Source: Hymenobacter radiodurans (GTDB lineage: Bacteria; Bacteroidota; Bacteroidia; Cytophagales; Hymenobacteraceae). Taken from it: a DNA stretch of 64,000 nucleotides. This document shows positions 1 to 8,793 of this stretch, in pieces; positions within the stretch are counted from its first letter, which is position 1, and the number at the start of each line of letters is the position of its first letter. The notes under the pieces were generated by a model that saw only the letters and a program-made list of their open reading frames with translations, did no database searches and was not told where the DNA came from. Both the position numbers and the translations under genes were made by a program. The DNA is taken from assembly GCF_004355185.1 (NCBI RefSeq), contig NZ_CP037922.1, positions 2,046,001-2,110,000 of the forward strand, written 5' to 3'.

Positions 1-1338
1 GCCGGTGCGGGGATGGCTGCTGCCCAGGGTCACGTCGATGGCCGTACGCTGGAGAATGGCGCGGGCATCGGCCAGCGTGAGCGAGCTATTGGCCTGCTTC
101 ATTAGCGCACAGATGCCTGCCAGCTGTGGGGCAGCGGCCGAAGTGCCACTAAAAGCGGCCCAACCATCGTAGGATAACGTCTGGTCCCTGGCGGGATGGA
201 CGCCGCCCGCGCCGCCCGTGTCAATCTGATTCCTGGGCTCTACCGGCAGCATGATGTACGCGCCATGGGGTTGCATGCCCACCAAGCCGGACACATCCGG
301 CACGGTGCGACCTGGAAAAACCAAGCTGGCAAATCCGCTGGCGTAGTCACTGGCTCTAAGCGAGCCGTCTGGCTGTAAGAAAACGCCCCCCGCGGCAATC
401 ACGTCGGGATGCTGGCCAGGAAAACCAAAGTGACCGTTCCCGCCCGAGCAGACGACGATGATTCCCCGCCGCACCGCGTCGGCAACTGCGGCAGCCAAAA
501 CGTTGTCGTCGGAGCGGAGCGGACCAGTTTGGACGTCTGACCCCCAACTGCAGGAAATGATGTGCGGATTCAGGGCGACGGCGGCCTGGAAGGCACCGGC
601 CGAATCCACAAAACTCATCTTGACCATGGTAAAAGCCACGTCCGGGGCGACAGCCAACAGGTTGGCTGACTCGCCCGTGCCGTGGCCATTTTCGTCGTGC
701 TCGGGGGCGGCTGCGCCCGGCCCGAGCACCACGGGGTTGATCCGGTAGCCCCGGGCAACGAAGTAGGGGTGCTGGTACCAACCCGAATCGACCATTACCG
801 CATGGATGCCCTGGCCCGTAAATCCGGCGCGGTGGGCGCGGTCGGCATTGAGCCCGAGCGATACGTCGCCCGGAATCCGTAGGTGCCAGTAGCCTACTGG
901 CGGCGCAAATTTGTTGGCGAAGTAGTAAACCGGCCGGTTCAGTGATACCCCTTCGAGCACGTCCGCGAAAGGACTGCCGCCAGGGTCGATCAGGCCGGGC
1001 ACATCCGTGCTAGGCGAGTCGAACATCTCCGCCGTGGTCTCCTTGCCTTCTTCCTTCACGACGGGCTCCTCGCGGCGCGTAATCTTGGTTTTGAAGGCTG
1101 TTTCGTATACCTCAACGGGCGCCGCAATAGCGATAGTGGTAGGGCTGACTTGTAGCACGTTGAACCCACTGGCCTGTAGCTGCTGCACGGCCTGAGCCGT
1201 CAGCTCTTTCTCGGATCGAAAGGCCTGCACGGTCTGGGGCCGAATCTCGTTCGGGTGCGCGCTGAATAACGATTTACCACCAATGGAATGCACGGAAGCA
1301 TGGGCAAACAAAACTTTGCTTTTCGTTACTTTAGCCAT
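1..1338 (-). CDS. Subtilisin-like serine protease (S8), 3' end beyond window
   Basis: The frame is open from ATG at 1338 to base 1 (446 codons) and the gene is cut by the window edge. All three S8 catalytic signatures are seen: Asp in VMVDSG, His in GHGTGES, and Ser in SGTSAAAPQ (Ser codon 139-141). An oxyanion-region stretch CSGGNGHFGFPG is also present. The first ~110 residues form a propeptide-like region (TAQAVQQLQASGFNVLQVS) resembling the free-standing propeptide encoded just upstream. No clear signal peptide is seen (MAKVTKSKVLFAHASV). It starts 12 bases after the propeptide gene, so the two are probably cotranscribed. Its position after the eCIS genes suggests it is a cargo, a processing enzyme or an unrelated neighbour; the sequence cannot decide which. 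Confidence 0.88.
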   Translation of the reverse strand, partial: MAKVTKSKVLFAHASVHSIGGKSLFSAHPNEIRPQTVQAFRSEKELTAQAVQQLQASGFNVLQVSPTTIAIAAPVEVYETAFKTKITRREEPVVKEEGKETTAEMFDSPSTDVPGLIDPGGSPFADVLEGVSLNRPVYYFANKFAPPVGYWHLRIPGDVSLGLNADRAHRAGFTGQGIHAVMVDSGWYQHPYFVARGYRINPVVLGPGAAAPEHDENGHGTGESANLLAVAPDVAFTMVKMSFVDSAGAFQAAVALNPHIISCSWGSDVQTGPLRSDDNVLAAAVADAVRRGIIVVCSGGNGHFGFPGQHPDVIAAGGVFLQPDGSLRASDYASGFASLVFPGRTVPDVSGLVGMQPHGAYIMLPVEPRNQIDTGGAGGVHPARDQTLSYDGWAAFSGTSAAAPQLAGICALMKQANSSLTLADARAILQRTAIDVTLGSSHPRTG

Positions 1339-1350
1339 GATGCTAACCGC

Positions 1351-1710
1351 TTAGTTAAAGTACTGGCGTGGTTCGGCAAATACGATTGTCTGCACGCAGG
1401 ATGGTGCCGTGGCCGGGAGATGGGCTGGGTGGTCGGGGCGGTAATACGTTTGACCACCCTGCTCATAAGCGCTCAGGTGGACGCCAAAAACGGATTCAAA
1501 TTGTTGTTTTGAACCAGATATGGAGAGCGAAATACCAGCCTGTTCAACGCGAAAGCCCGCTTTTTTCAAAAAGTCTACGGCCTGCTCTGTCGCGGCCTTG
1601 CTAGGGCGTACCTCGTCTACTTGCGCGCTGGTGGCCGTCGTGCTGGCTGCCGATTGACCTGACGTGGCTTGTAGCACTACCTGAGCATATACCCGTTCCG
1701 TTGATTCCAT
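1351..1710 (-). CDS. Free-standing protease propeptide-like protein (119 aa)
   Basis: This short protein has the look of a subtilase/kumamolisin activation domain without a protease: KAATEQAVDFLKKAGFRVEQ, then SISGSKQQFESVFGVHL, then a tail with YYRPDHPAHLPA. This alternation of a helix and a strand ending in 'FESVFG' is typical of pro-kumamolisin propeptides. The N-terminus (MESTERVYAQVVLQ) has no signal peptide. The gene ends 12 bases before the S8 protease, whose own N-terminal region resembles it. It may act in trans as an inhibitor or folding chaperone of that protease. The domain assignment rests on visual similarity only; the linkage is direct. Confidence 0.7.
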   Translation of the reverse strand: MESTERVYAQVVLQATSGQSAASTTATSAQVDEVRPSKAATEQAVDFLKKAGFRVEQAGISLSISGSKQQFESVFGVHLSAYEQGGQTYYRPDHPAHLPATAPSCVQTIVFAEPRQYFN

Positions 1711-2254
1711 AGCTGGCGTTCGCTAGCGGCCTGGTGCAATGATTCTATAAATTCATGTAATTGGCTTGCAATGGTTTGATCATCAAGCGGCTGTTGTGTT
1801 TTGTAGGGTAGTAGCTTACATAACTAAACTCCGCAGGCGTCGCCTTGGGGTTATGGTTTGGCTATTTACCCCCCAGAAACAACCACTGCATCACGCCCGG
1901 GTGCAGCAGCAGAATGGAGCCTATTTCCTTTCGGAATTTGCCCCCGGTAGGCTTCTAAGCTACGGCAGGAGTGGCGGCGTTGCATCAGTGCCAACACTGA
2001 AATCACTGAAATTGTGGGGCTGCAAAGGTGGCAGCCCTTGCTCGGAGCCAGATCTGGTAGATCCAGTATCGTACGCTCAGCCCCTGGGTTTGCTTATGCT
2101 GCAACGTAGTCGGCGGGTTCACCTAGTGAGGCGTGAAGGTCCTAGCAGGTCCGACTTTCCCATCACGTAGGGAATGCCAGTTCGTGGCGCTGCCGGGAAC
2201 GCGGCACTCGGCGGGCTTAGCTTCCAATCAAAGGGTAGTCGATGCATCCAGAAC
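1711..2254. other. 544-base gap between the eCIS ATPase and the protease pair
   Basis: No credible gene is seen; open frames on either strand give low-complexity shadow peptides. The gap holds one copy of the T-rich/six-C motif (about 1866-1876) and, at 1983-2002, a 20-base sequence nearly identical to one upstream of the first eCIS gene. The gap suggests that the protease pair has its own promoter, but I could not identify one. Confidence 0.6.
1983..2002. promoter_or_regulatory. Palindromic site CAGTGCCAACACTG, copy downstream of eCIS
   Basis: CATCAGTGCCAACACTGAAA contains the near-palindrome CAGTG-CCAA-CACTG (1986-1999). The same 20-mer with one change (A to G) lies at 28565-28584, in the same orientation, upstream of the first eCIS gene. 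A shared regulator-binding site for the eCIS operon and the protease pair is the simplest reading, but no binding protein is known. Confidence 0.35.
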
Positions 2255-3430
2255 CTATACTACTTTTCCTTCTTTGGCATACTCCCGCAGAATCCCCTTC
2301 TCTAAGTGCTGGAGCGTGAGAAGATTGCTTTTATCCGCTAGGGCCTCAATCGCGCAGTAGTGGGCTACGTTCAAAATACCGGCACCCGTGAGTTCGTAGC
2401 GCGCTGCCACCTGCAGCCAGTTAATATCATCGGCTATCTGAAGCTGGGGCGGGAAGGTGCTGCGCCAAATGCGGTGTCTTTCCTCAACGCGGGGCATTGG
2501 GAAGTGAATAATCGTCTGGAACCGGCGCACAAACGCGTCGTCGATGTTGCCGCGTTGGTTCGTAGCCAATATGATGAGGCCATTGTAGCTCTCAATGCGT
2601 TGCAGCAAGTAGGCCACTTCCTGGTTGGCGTACTTATCATGGGCATCCCGAATGTCGGTTCGCTTGCCGAAGAGGGCATCCGCCTCGTCGAAGAACAAGA
2701 TCCAATCCTTGTTTTCAGCCTTAGCAAAAAGGGTGGCCAGATTCTTCTCCGTCTCGCCGATATACTTGGATACCACACGGGACAAGTCAATGCGGAAAAC
2801 GTCTTTATTGGTGCTTTTCCCCAGCAGGCTGGCAGTTAACGTTTTGCCGGTGCCGGGTGGGCCGTAGAAAAGCGCGCGAAAGCCGGGCTTGATTTTTTTG
2901 CGCATGCCCCACTTATGCAGGAGCGTTTCGCTGTGCGTAATCCAGTGCCGAATTTCCTGAATCTGCTGCAGCGTGTTTGGGTGGAGCACTAGGTCATCCC
3001 ACTCCATTTCCGTACGAATGTGCTCGGCCGGAAATTCCATACTAAACCGGGGCGGGCTGACGGTGCCCGTTATGAGCAACTCCATAACTTCCGAATCTGG
3101 GATAAGGCGGCCACTCAGGTGCGGTTCGCCCGGCTTCGGATCTTCCAAGGCAATGATGTGTTCTCGGGCAAAGAAATGCTTTGGGTTAAATAAGTCGTAC
3201 AGCGCCAGGCGCTTTTCTAGGTCGTTGCCGGCCAGAATATACAGCGCCGTTTCGCCCGTTGGTAGCAGGCCGCGGTGGTTGGCGCCCCTTACGCCCCCAA
3301 ACTCCGGCAACTCTCCACCATCTGGCAGGCAGTCACGGATTAGTGCATCGAAAAAACCCGGCTGTAAATGCGGGGCCAGCGCTATCATTAAATAGAGCAG
3401 TTCGACTTCGCTAAGCTGGGTCTGGGCCAC
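2255..3430 (-). CDS. eCIS AAA+ ATPase (Afp15-like)
   Basis: This 391-residue AAA+ protein of the type found in nearly all eCIS loci is thought to act in assembly or cargo handling in the producer cytoplasm. Visible motifs are Walker A GPPGTGKT (about 190-197), Walker B ILFFDEAD (244-251), the sensor-1 region ILATNQRGNIDDA, and an arginine-finger candidate RR at 302-303. The N-terminal 150 residues form a non-conserved helical domain. The start is GTG at 3430, which overlaps the TAG stop of the small ORF upstream by one base (TAGTG), indicating translational coupling. It is the last core gene of the cluster. Confidence 0.95.
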   Translation of the reverse strand: MAQTQLSEVELLYLMIALAPHLQPGFFDALIRDCLPDGGELPEFGGVRGANHRGLLPTGETALYILAGNDLEKRLALYDLFNPKHFFAREHIIALEDPKPGEPHLSGRLIPDSEVMELLITGTVSPPRFSMEFPAEHIRTEMEWDDLVLHPNTLQQIQEIRHWITHSETLLHKWGMRKKIKPGFRALFYGPPGTGKTLTASLLGKSTNKDVFRIDLSRVVSKYIGETEKNLATLFAKAENKDWILFFDEADALFGKRTDIRDAHDKYANQEVAYLLQRIESYNGLIILATNQRGNIDDAFVRRFQTIIHFPMPRVEERHRIWRSTFPPQLQIADDINWLQVAARYELTGAGILNVAHYCAIEALADKSNLLTLQHLEKGILREYAKEGKVV

Positions 3431-3573
3431 TAGGGAGGTAAAAACCGTGGCTTCGTTGGCATCGAACGAGGGTCTGGTGGGGGCTTGGTAGGCGGCTCAC
3501 TCGGTACTAAGGTCAGGCGCCAGACGGTATACGCCCGCAAATACTCCAGGGCCAAGGTGAGGTTGTTCATCAT
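3430..3573 (-). CDS. Small ORF (47 aa) coupled to the eCIS ATPase
   Basis: The ORF runs from ATG at 3573 to a TAG that shares a base with the ATPase GTG start. It begins 18 bases after the stop of the DUF4157 gene, so it fits the operon without a gap. The product begins MMNNLTLALEYLRAYTVWRL, with the look of a short helix, and ends in a proline-rich tail (PPTKPPPDPR). No family is recognised. It could encode a small chaperone-like peptide or simply serve as a leader that couples translation of the ATPase. ATG at 3570 is an equally good start. Confidence 0.5.
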   Translation of the reverse strand: MMNNLTLALEYLRAYTVWRLTLVPSEPPTKPPPDPRSMPTKPRFLPP

Positions 3574-3591
3574 ACCGCCGCATCGATTAAT

Positions 3592-6500
3592 CTACTCGCC
3601 GGGGCCTCTGAAATCAGGCCCCACCTGGTTGGTATACCTTGTGTCCCGGCTGCCTAGGCTTAGGTTAGCCTTCAGAGACATGAGCTTAAACGTAGTCAAA
3701 TTTCGGTTCCAGTTTTCGCGTGCCGCCTGAGCAAGGTTGTTTCCCGGGGTGTTGCCTTTACCGCCAAAGCTCCAGTGTTCCGCAATGGCCGGGTCATGGT
3801 CGGGGGAGGCGTGCGCTACCGGAATAACCGCCTCGCCGTGTAGCGTCTGAGTGTAGCCGTGACTGGCTTCCAGCGCCGCCGAAGCCTGGCTCAAGAATTT
3901 GTCCTTACTGCCCGGAACCAGCCGGGCGGGCAGCAAACGAGCTTTGATGCCCGCCCGGCTGGCGGCGGTATCCGTGTAAAGCGTCTCCCGGATGTACTCC
4001 CGATGATGAAATTGAGGCAGCAACACGAAGTTGACGCCACTCCCCACCAGGGTAACTAAGTTGGATGAGTGCCGGAAATTATGACGCCGCCAGCTGGTGC
4101 CTTCACCGGCGTAAGAATGCGTGTTGGAGCCGCCATTCAGGGTGGTAGTGGAGAAGGAAAGGGTAGTGACCCCAGCTTCTTTACTTCTTTTTAGAACACT
4201 TCCCGAGCTGCTAACGCGTTCAAAGCCTTTGGCCTGCAAATTCTCAATCCAGCTGCCGGGAGCCACTAGCAATGGCGCCGCTACCGGAGCCGCGCCTGGC
4301 GTGGCGGGGGCATCGGCTGGTTCTTTTTCGGATGGCTTGCTTCCTCTCGGGTTCAACTGCCCCACCACAAACCAGCGGCCGCCTCTGGCTTCCACGTCCA
4401 GGGATTGAAACTGATACCGAAGTCGAATAGCCGTCAACAGGGGCCGAATGACCGCCGCCCCAATCCGGCGACCCGATATGGCGTTCACGACGGCCACCGC
4501 CGCGCTCAGGCCGGCTTCCAGGCGCTGCGCCGGGTCCTTTGGCACCCCAGCCCCGACTACTGCTTTGCCCGCTTTTTGCAGCAGTTTGACCGCCGGCTGC
4601 AGCACCTTATCCACGACAAAGCCCAGGGCCCGATCAACGGGCGTTTTCAGCTGCCGGATAATGGTGCGCACTTTGTCGGCTAAGTTGCCCAGCCCCAGTA
4701 GCTTGGCGAGAAAGTCAATGCCGGCCACGATGGCGTTTTTTAACCCAAAAATCACCTTCGCGGCAATGCCGCCGATGTTGCCCCGCACCGCCATCTCCAC
4801 CCCGTCCAGAAACGCATTGACCAAAGCCACAATGCGCTCGATGTTGTCCATCAGAAAGGTGATGCCAGCATAAATGGCCTGCGCGGCTTTAATAAATGCC
4901 CCCGCCGGGTTGAAGAGCGTGACGATATAGGCCAGTACCTTTTTGATCGTCTCGTACAGTACCTTTTTCTTGATTTTCTCGAAGATCTCATCCACGGTAT
5001 TGGCCAGCACTTCTTTGATATGCACCCAGAGTGCCCCGATGTCGGTGCGGGCCAGCTGGATCAGCTTGTTTACTTCCTGGGCGCCCTCCACCCCTTTTTC
5101 GATGGCGGCAAACACGGGGTCGCCGAGACGTTTGCGGGCAATTTCGCGGAAGTTGTCGTACGTCAGCCCGATGACTTGCAGGGCTAAGCTAAACAGGCCG
5201 GCCGTATCTAGCTTGGGGGCAATTTGATGCCCGCCCCGCCAACTTTGCCCCCCAGCCAGGCAAAGAAGCCCTCCACTAGAAACGTATCGATGTTCTCGAC
5301 GAACGTGGCAAACCCTTGCTTGATACCCGCCGCCAGATTTTCCAGAAACCGAATAGGATGCGCGAGAATGTCGCCAATCACGTGCGCGACGCGCACCAGC
5401 ACGGTCACCAGCAATTCGCCCAACCGATAGATCGTCAGGGCGACTTCCTTAATGAATTCTGCCGCCCGCTGAATCCAGGTTTTGCGCACATCCTCGTAGA
5501 TTTTATCAAAGACTTGGCGCAGGGAGTCCACGTCTTTCTTGTAGGATTCGGCCAGGCTGCGGGCCAGCTCGGTCTGCTTTTCAGCCACGCCCGACTCCAG
5601 GTTGGCGAACTGCACGCGGTAGGTTTCCATGGCGTCGCCTACCAGCGTTTGCTGCTTGGTGCTCAGGCCATTATAAAAGGTGTCGGCTTTCGCTTTCCCC
5701 CGCTGAATAGCGTCCACCGCCTTATTCAGATCGTCGGCAACGCGCTGGGCAATGGCCCCAATCGTGAGGTCCATGGCATCAATAAACTTTCGCTTCTCGG
5801 CCTCAAATACCTTCTCAATAGCCTCGGTATCCTCGCCGAAGAAAAAGGCCTTTACGCCCCAGCCATGAATGGCATCCAGCTGCTTTTCCACCCGCTTCTC
5901 GAAGGCATCTTTGGCATCTCTGGAGTCCTTTTCAAACGTGTCCTCCACGTACTTGCCCAGGGCGGTAAAGATGTCTTCAACTTCTTTTTTGGTGCCGTTA
6001 TAAATCGTTTCCAGCTCGCCTTTAATGCGCTTTTGCTCGTCTTTATCCGCTTTGTCGTGCGCACTTTGCTTGGTGAATACCGTTTTGAATCCTTGACTAC
6101 GCAAGGCGTGCATCATGCTGAAATCGGCCTTGGCTTCTTTGTGGGCCTGCTGCTGAGCGCCGCCGATTACCTGTTGCTCCTCGGCCCGATATGTTTGGGG
6201 AGCCGCCGCTGCCTGGGCCTGCGCGCCTTTTTTGGTGGCGAGGGCCTGCTGAAACTTGGGCTCATTGGAAGCGGCAAACTGCTCTTCGGTGTTGTGGTTT
6301 TTGGCCATCAACGCATCCAGCGACTGGCTGTCCTGCTCCAGCGAGATTTCGGCGTCCGTTCGGGGCTTGGGCGCGGCCGCGGCCGGGTCGATGAGTGGGG
6401 GCTTGGCGCCGGCTTTTTCTTCCACCAAGGGTGTGGGCTGGTGGGTTGGCAGCTGGCTGTCGGGCGGCGCGGGCTTGTGCGTTTCGGCGGTGATGGGCGC

Positions 6501-7580
6501 TGCGACGTTTTTGTTTTCCTCCTTAACCTGTTTCTGAACGTTGTTTTTGATGCCCTCCAGCGGCTTCTCCTGCTTGAACCGCTGCGCGTCGCTCTTGCTG
6601 TGGGGTAGCTTCTTTTCCAGCTCGTTGAGCTGGGCCTGCAATACCTTTTTGAACTGCGCGGCCGTAAATTTTTTGGTGGCGTCCTTGTTCGTAGCGGCCG
6701 TTTGGTTGATGACTTCCAGGTGTTTTTTGCGGTCGTTGTAGGCTTTCTGCTCCGCCACCGGAAGGTGCGCCGACGCGGCCACCGCCGTGTTTTTTACTTC
6801 GGGTGACTTATGCCCTTGCTGAGCCTTTTTTACGTGCTGGGTTTGGGTAATTACTTTCCCAAATTCCGGGTCCTCCTGCGGCGTTTTGGGCGCCGTTTGA
6901 GTTGGTGTTTGCGCCTCTTGGGCGTCTTCAGTTTCGGGGCCTTGCTGCGGAGTTGTTTCGGGACCAGCGGTGCCTGAAATCTGAGGTTTACCCTCGCTAG
7001 TTTTGCCCCCCAGCGCTGGCGTTTCAGTAGTAGCCGGATGGGGTTGGGCAGGTGAATGAGCAGCGGGTTCGGTGGGCGTAACCAGGGGCGTTGGAGCGGG
7101 TTGCTCCCTGGGGTTTACCCTGACCGCGCCCTCCTGCCAGGCGTGGTAAAGCCCTTGGGCCAGCAGGCTTTTCCCGGGCGCCGCAGCCGGTTGAAATTCA
7201 CCCTGGCCCAGGAATAGGTGCTCCTGAAAAACCACCGCCTGCGCCTGCAGCTGCTGCGTAAGCTCCGTAGCCTGCTTATCCTGGTGCAAACGAATGGAGC
7301 TGAAATCGGCCGACAGGTGTCGCTCCGCCGCCCGCCGAAAGGCCTCGGGTAGGGGTGCTCCGCTCCCCGGGAGCGGCGCCGTACTTGCTCGCCCCTGCAC
7401 TACTAGATCGGGCCGATCAGCGGCCGGGCGCAGTACTTTATGCGCAGGATGGGTGTGGGTGGCGGGCTTGGCGGGTCGGAAAAAATCGCTCCGACCGGCT
7501 TGCGCAAAGAACGGCTGAGCCGTCTGCGTGGCCGCCAACGGGGGAGTGACATGGACCGACTTTGCTGCCTTAATTTTCAT
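3592..7580 (-). CDS. DUF4157 eCIS-associated large protein (frame break near 5215-5219)
   Basis: Read as one protein of about 1329 residues, it has an N-terminal DUF4157 domain (about 77-150), a long Lys/Gln/Glu/Pro-rich linker, coiled-coil segments, and a C-terminal amphipathic region (FNPAGAFIKAAQAIYAG, then LLGLGNLADKVRTIIRQ) that regularly accompanies DUF4157 in eCIS loci. DUF4157 usually ends in an HExxH-like motif; here it reads LLAQGLYHAWQE, so the first His and the Glu are lost and metalloprotease activity is unlikely. The frame breaks at a run of five G on the + strand (5215-5219). One more base joins GIKLPP to KLDTAGLFSLALQVIGLT, the usual continuation. DUF4157 proteins are cargo candidates or loading factors of these particles. 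Confidence 0.85.
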
Positions 7581-7652
7581 TCCGATTTCGGGCTTGGCTA
7601 AACAACTTTACTTTGAAAAGCAGCGTGGGTTTATTGCTTCAGTATGAACTGT

Positions 7653-8791
7653 TTAAATCCACTCAACCCAGAGCAAGCCGGGCATCCACGGTAGTCGAAA
7701 GACGCCCATATTCCAGGGCAGCGATTCGAGCAAAATATCGGGGCCTCGCTGCTCCACCTGCAGCAGCCACTCATGGGGGGGCGACGGGAAAGCTTGCCGG
7801 GCCGCTGCAGGAAAGTAGCGCGCAATCCAGCAGGGGAGGTGTGCTTCAGGGCTTGCCAATGCTGCACCACGGCTTCCAGCAGGGCCATACTTTCGGCTTG
7901 CTCCGTTTCGCTCAGTTCCACCGCCCCACCAAGCGGCGTTTCGAGCGCCATGCCGCAGAGAATTTTCGGTAGTCCCAGCTCATATTCGGGCGCTGTCACG
8001 GCGCCTGTAGCCAGATAATGCAGCAAAGCCAGCGCCCGCGCTGGCTGCACCAACAGCTCATTCTCCACCACGCCCAGCTGCTCGAAAAATTGTGGGAGAA
8101 AAGGGTGCAGCAACACCAGCCCAGCATCGTCCACGTAGATGGCCTCGGCCGCCGGTTCAGGTTGGTCGGGCCGCGTAGACGCAGTGCTTAAAGGCTCTGC
8201 CGAATCAGCCTGATGATTCGGCTCGTCGAGCGGGCCTATTCGCTCCTGTAGCAGATGCTGAAAACTTGGCGAGAACTGCTCGCTGAAGCGCTGCTGGGCG
8301 TGTTTCGTTGTTAGCCGCCGCTCAACTTCTGCTTTATACTCGGCCGGTACTTCGTTTGAGAGCAAGAGTTGCTCCACCGCTTGTTCCAGCGTTTCCCCCG
8401 GGGACAGCCGAAAATACCAGGGCAGCTGACCAGTCTCTAGAAAGTGTAAAAAAGCCCCCCAGGTAGCCTGGGCCGGAGTTTTTAGCTGGGCTTCCGCATT
8501 TCCGGCGGTAGCGGCCGTGGCGGCTTTTTCCCGGAGTGCCGTTTCCAGCGCCTGCTCTAGCGCCTCCGGCAAAGCGTGCTCGAGCCGTTGCAGGTCCAGC
8601 GCGCCCAGCTGCAGGTCCAGGTGCTCCAGGTAAAGGTGGGCCTGGGCGGGCGCGCACCGCTCCAAGGTGCGCTCCAGCACGGCCGGCAGCCAGTGCTGGC
8701 AGAGCTCGGCAAGCTGCCGCTGCACGGCCAGCCCTTCCGACTCTGTGCCGTTCATTTCAACGTGCACGTATTGCTGCTGAATGAGGTGCAT
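7653..8791 (-). CDS. CIS tape-measure-family protein (frame break at 7775-7781)
   Basis: With one base added this is a 379-residue protein of the contractile-injection-system tape-measure family. Signatures are LERTLERCAPAQAHLYLEHL near the N-terminus, GLVLLHPFLPQFFEQLG in the middle, LVQPARALALLHYLATG, and the typical end HEWLLQVEQRGPDILLESLP followed by PWMPGLLWVEW. The C-terminal part lies in another frame; the switch is at a run of seven G (+ strand 7775-7781), where eight would restore the reading. It starts 2 bases after the preceding stop. The family name implies a role in tube-length control. It is short for a classical tape measure, so the role is taken from family membership. Confidence 0.85.
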
Positions 8792-8793
8792 CG

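Noticed and set aside
1351..1710. Catalytic S53 protease
   Set aside because: Only the propeptide-like part is present, and the neighbouring enzyme has S8 (Asp/His/Ser) rather than S53 motifs.
1766..2170. Open frame of 134 codons in the gap after the ATPase
   Set aside because: The composition is not protein-like, it is antisense to the operon direction, and no family features are seen.
5208..5230. Programmed -1 ribosomal frameshift to make the DUF4157 fusion
   Set aside because: The CCC CCA context allows only an imperfect slip, no downstream pseudoknot was evident, and the same defect occurs at many unrelated genes, including metabolic ones.
5316..6608. 430-codon frame antisense to the DUF4157 gene
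   Set aside because: It is a shadow of a GC-rich coding region; the opposite frame contains recognised domains.
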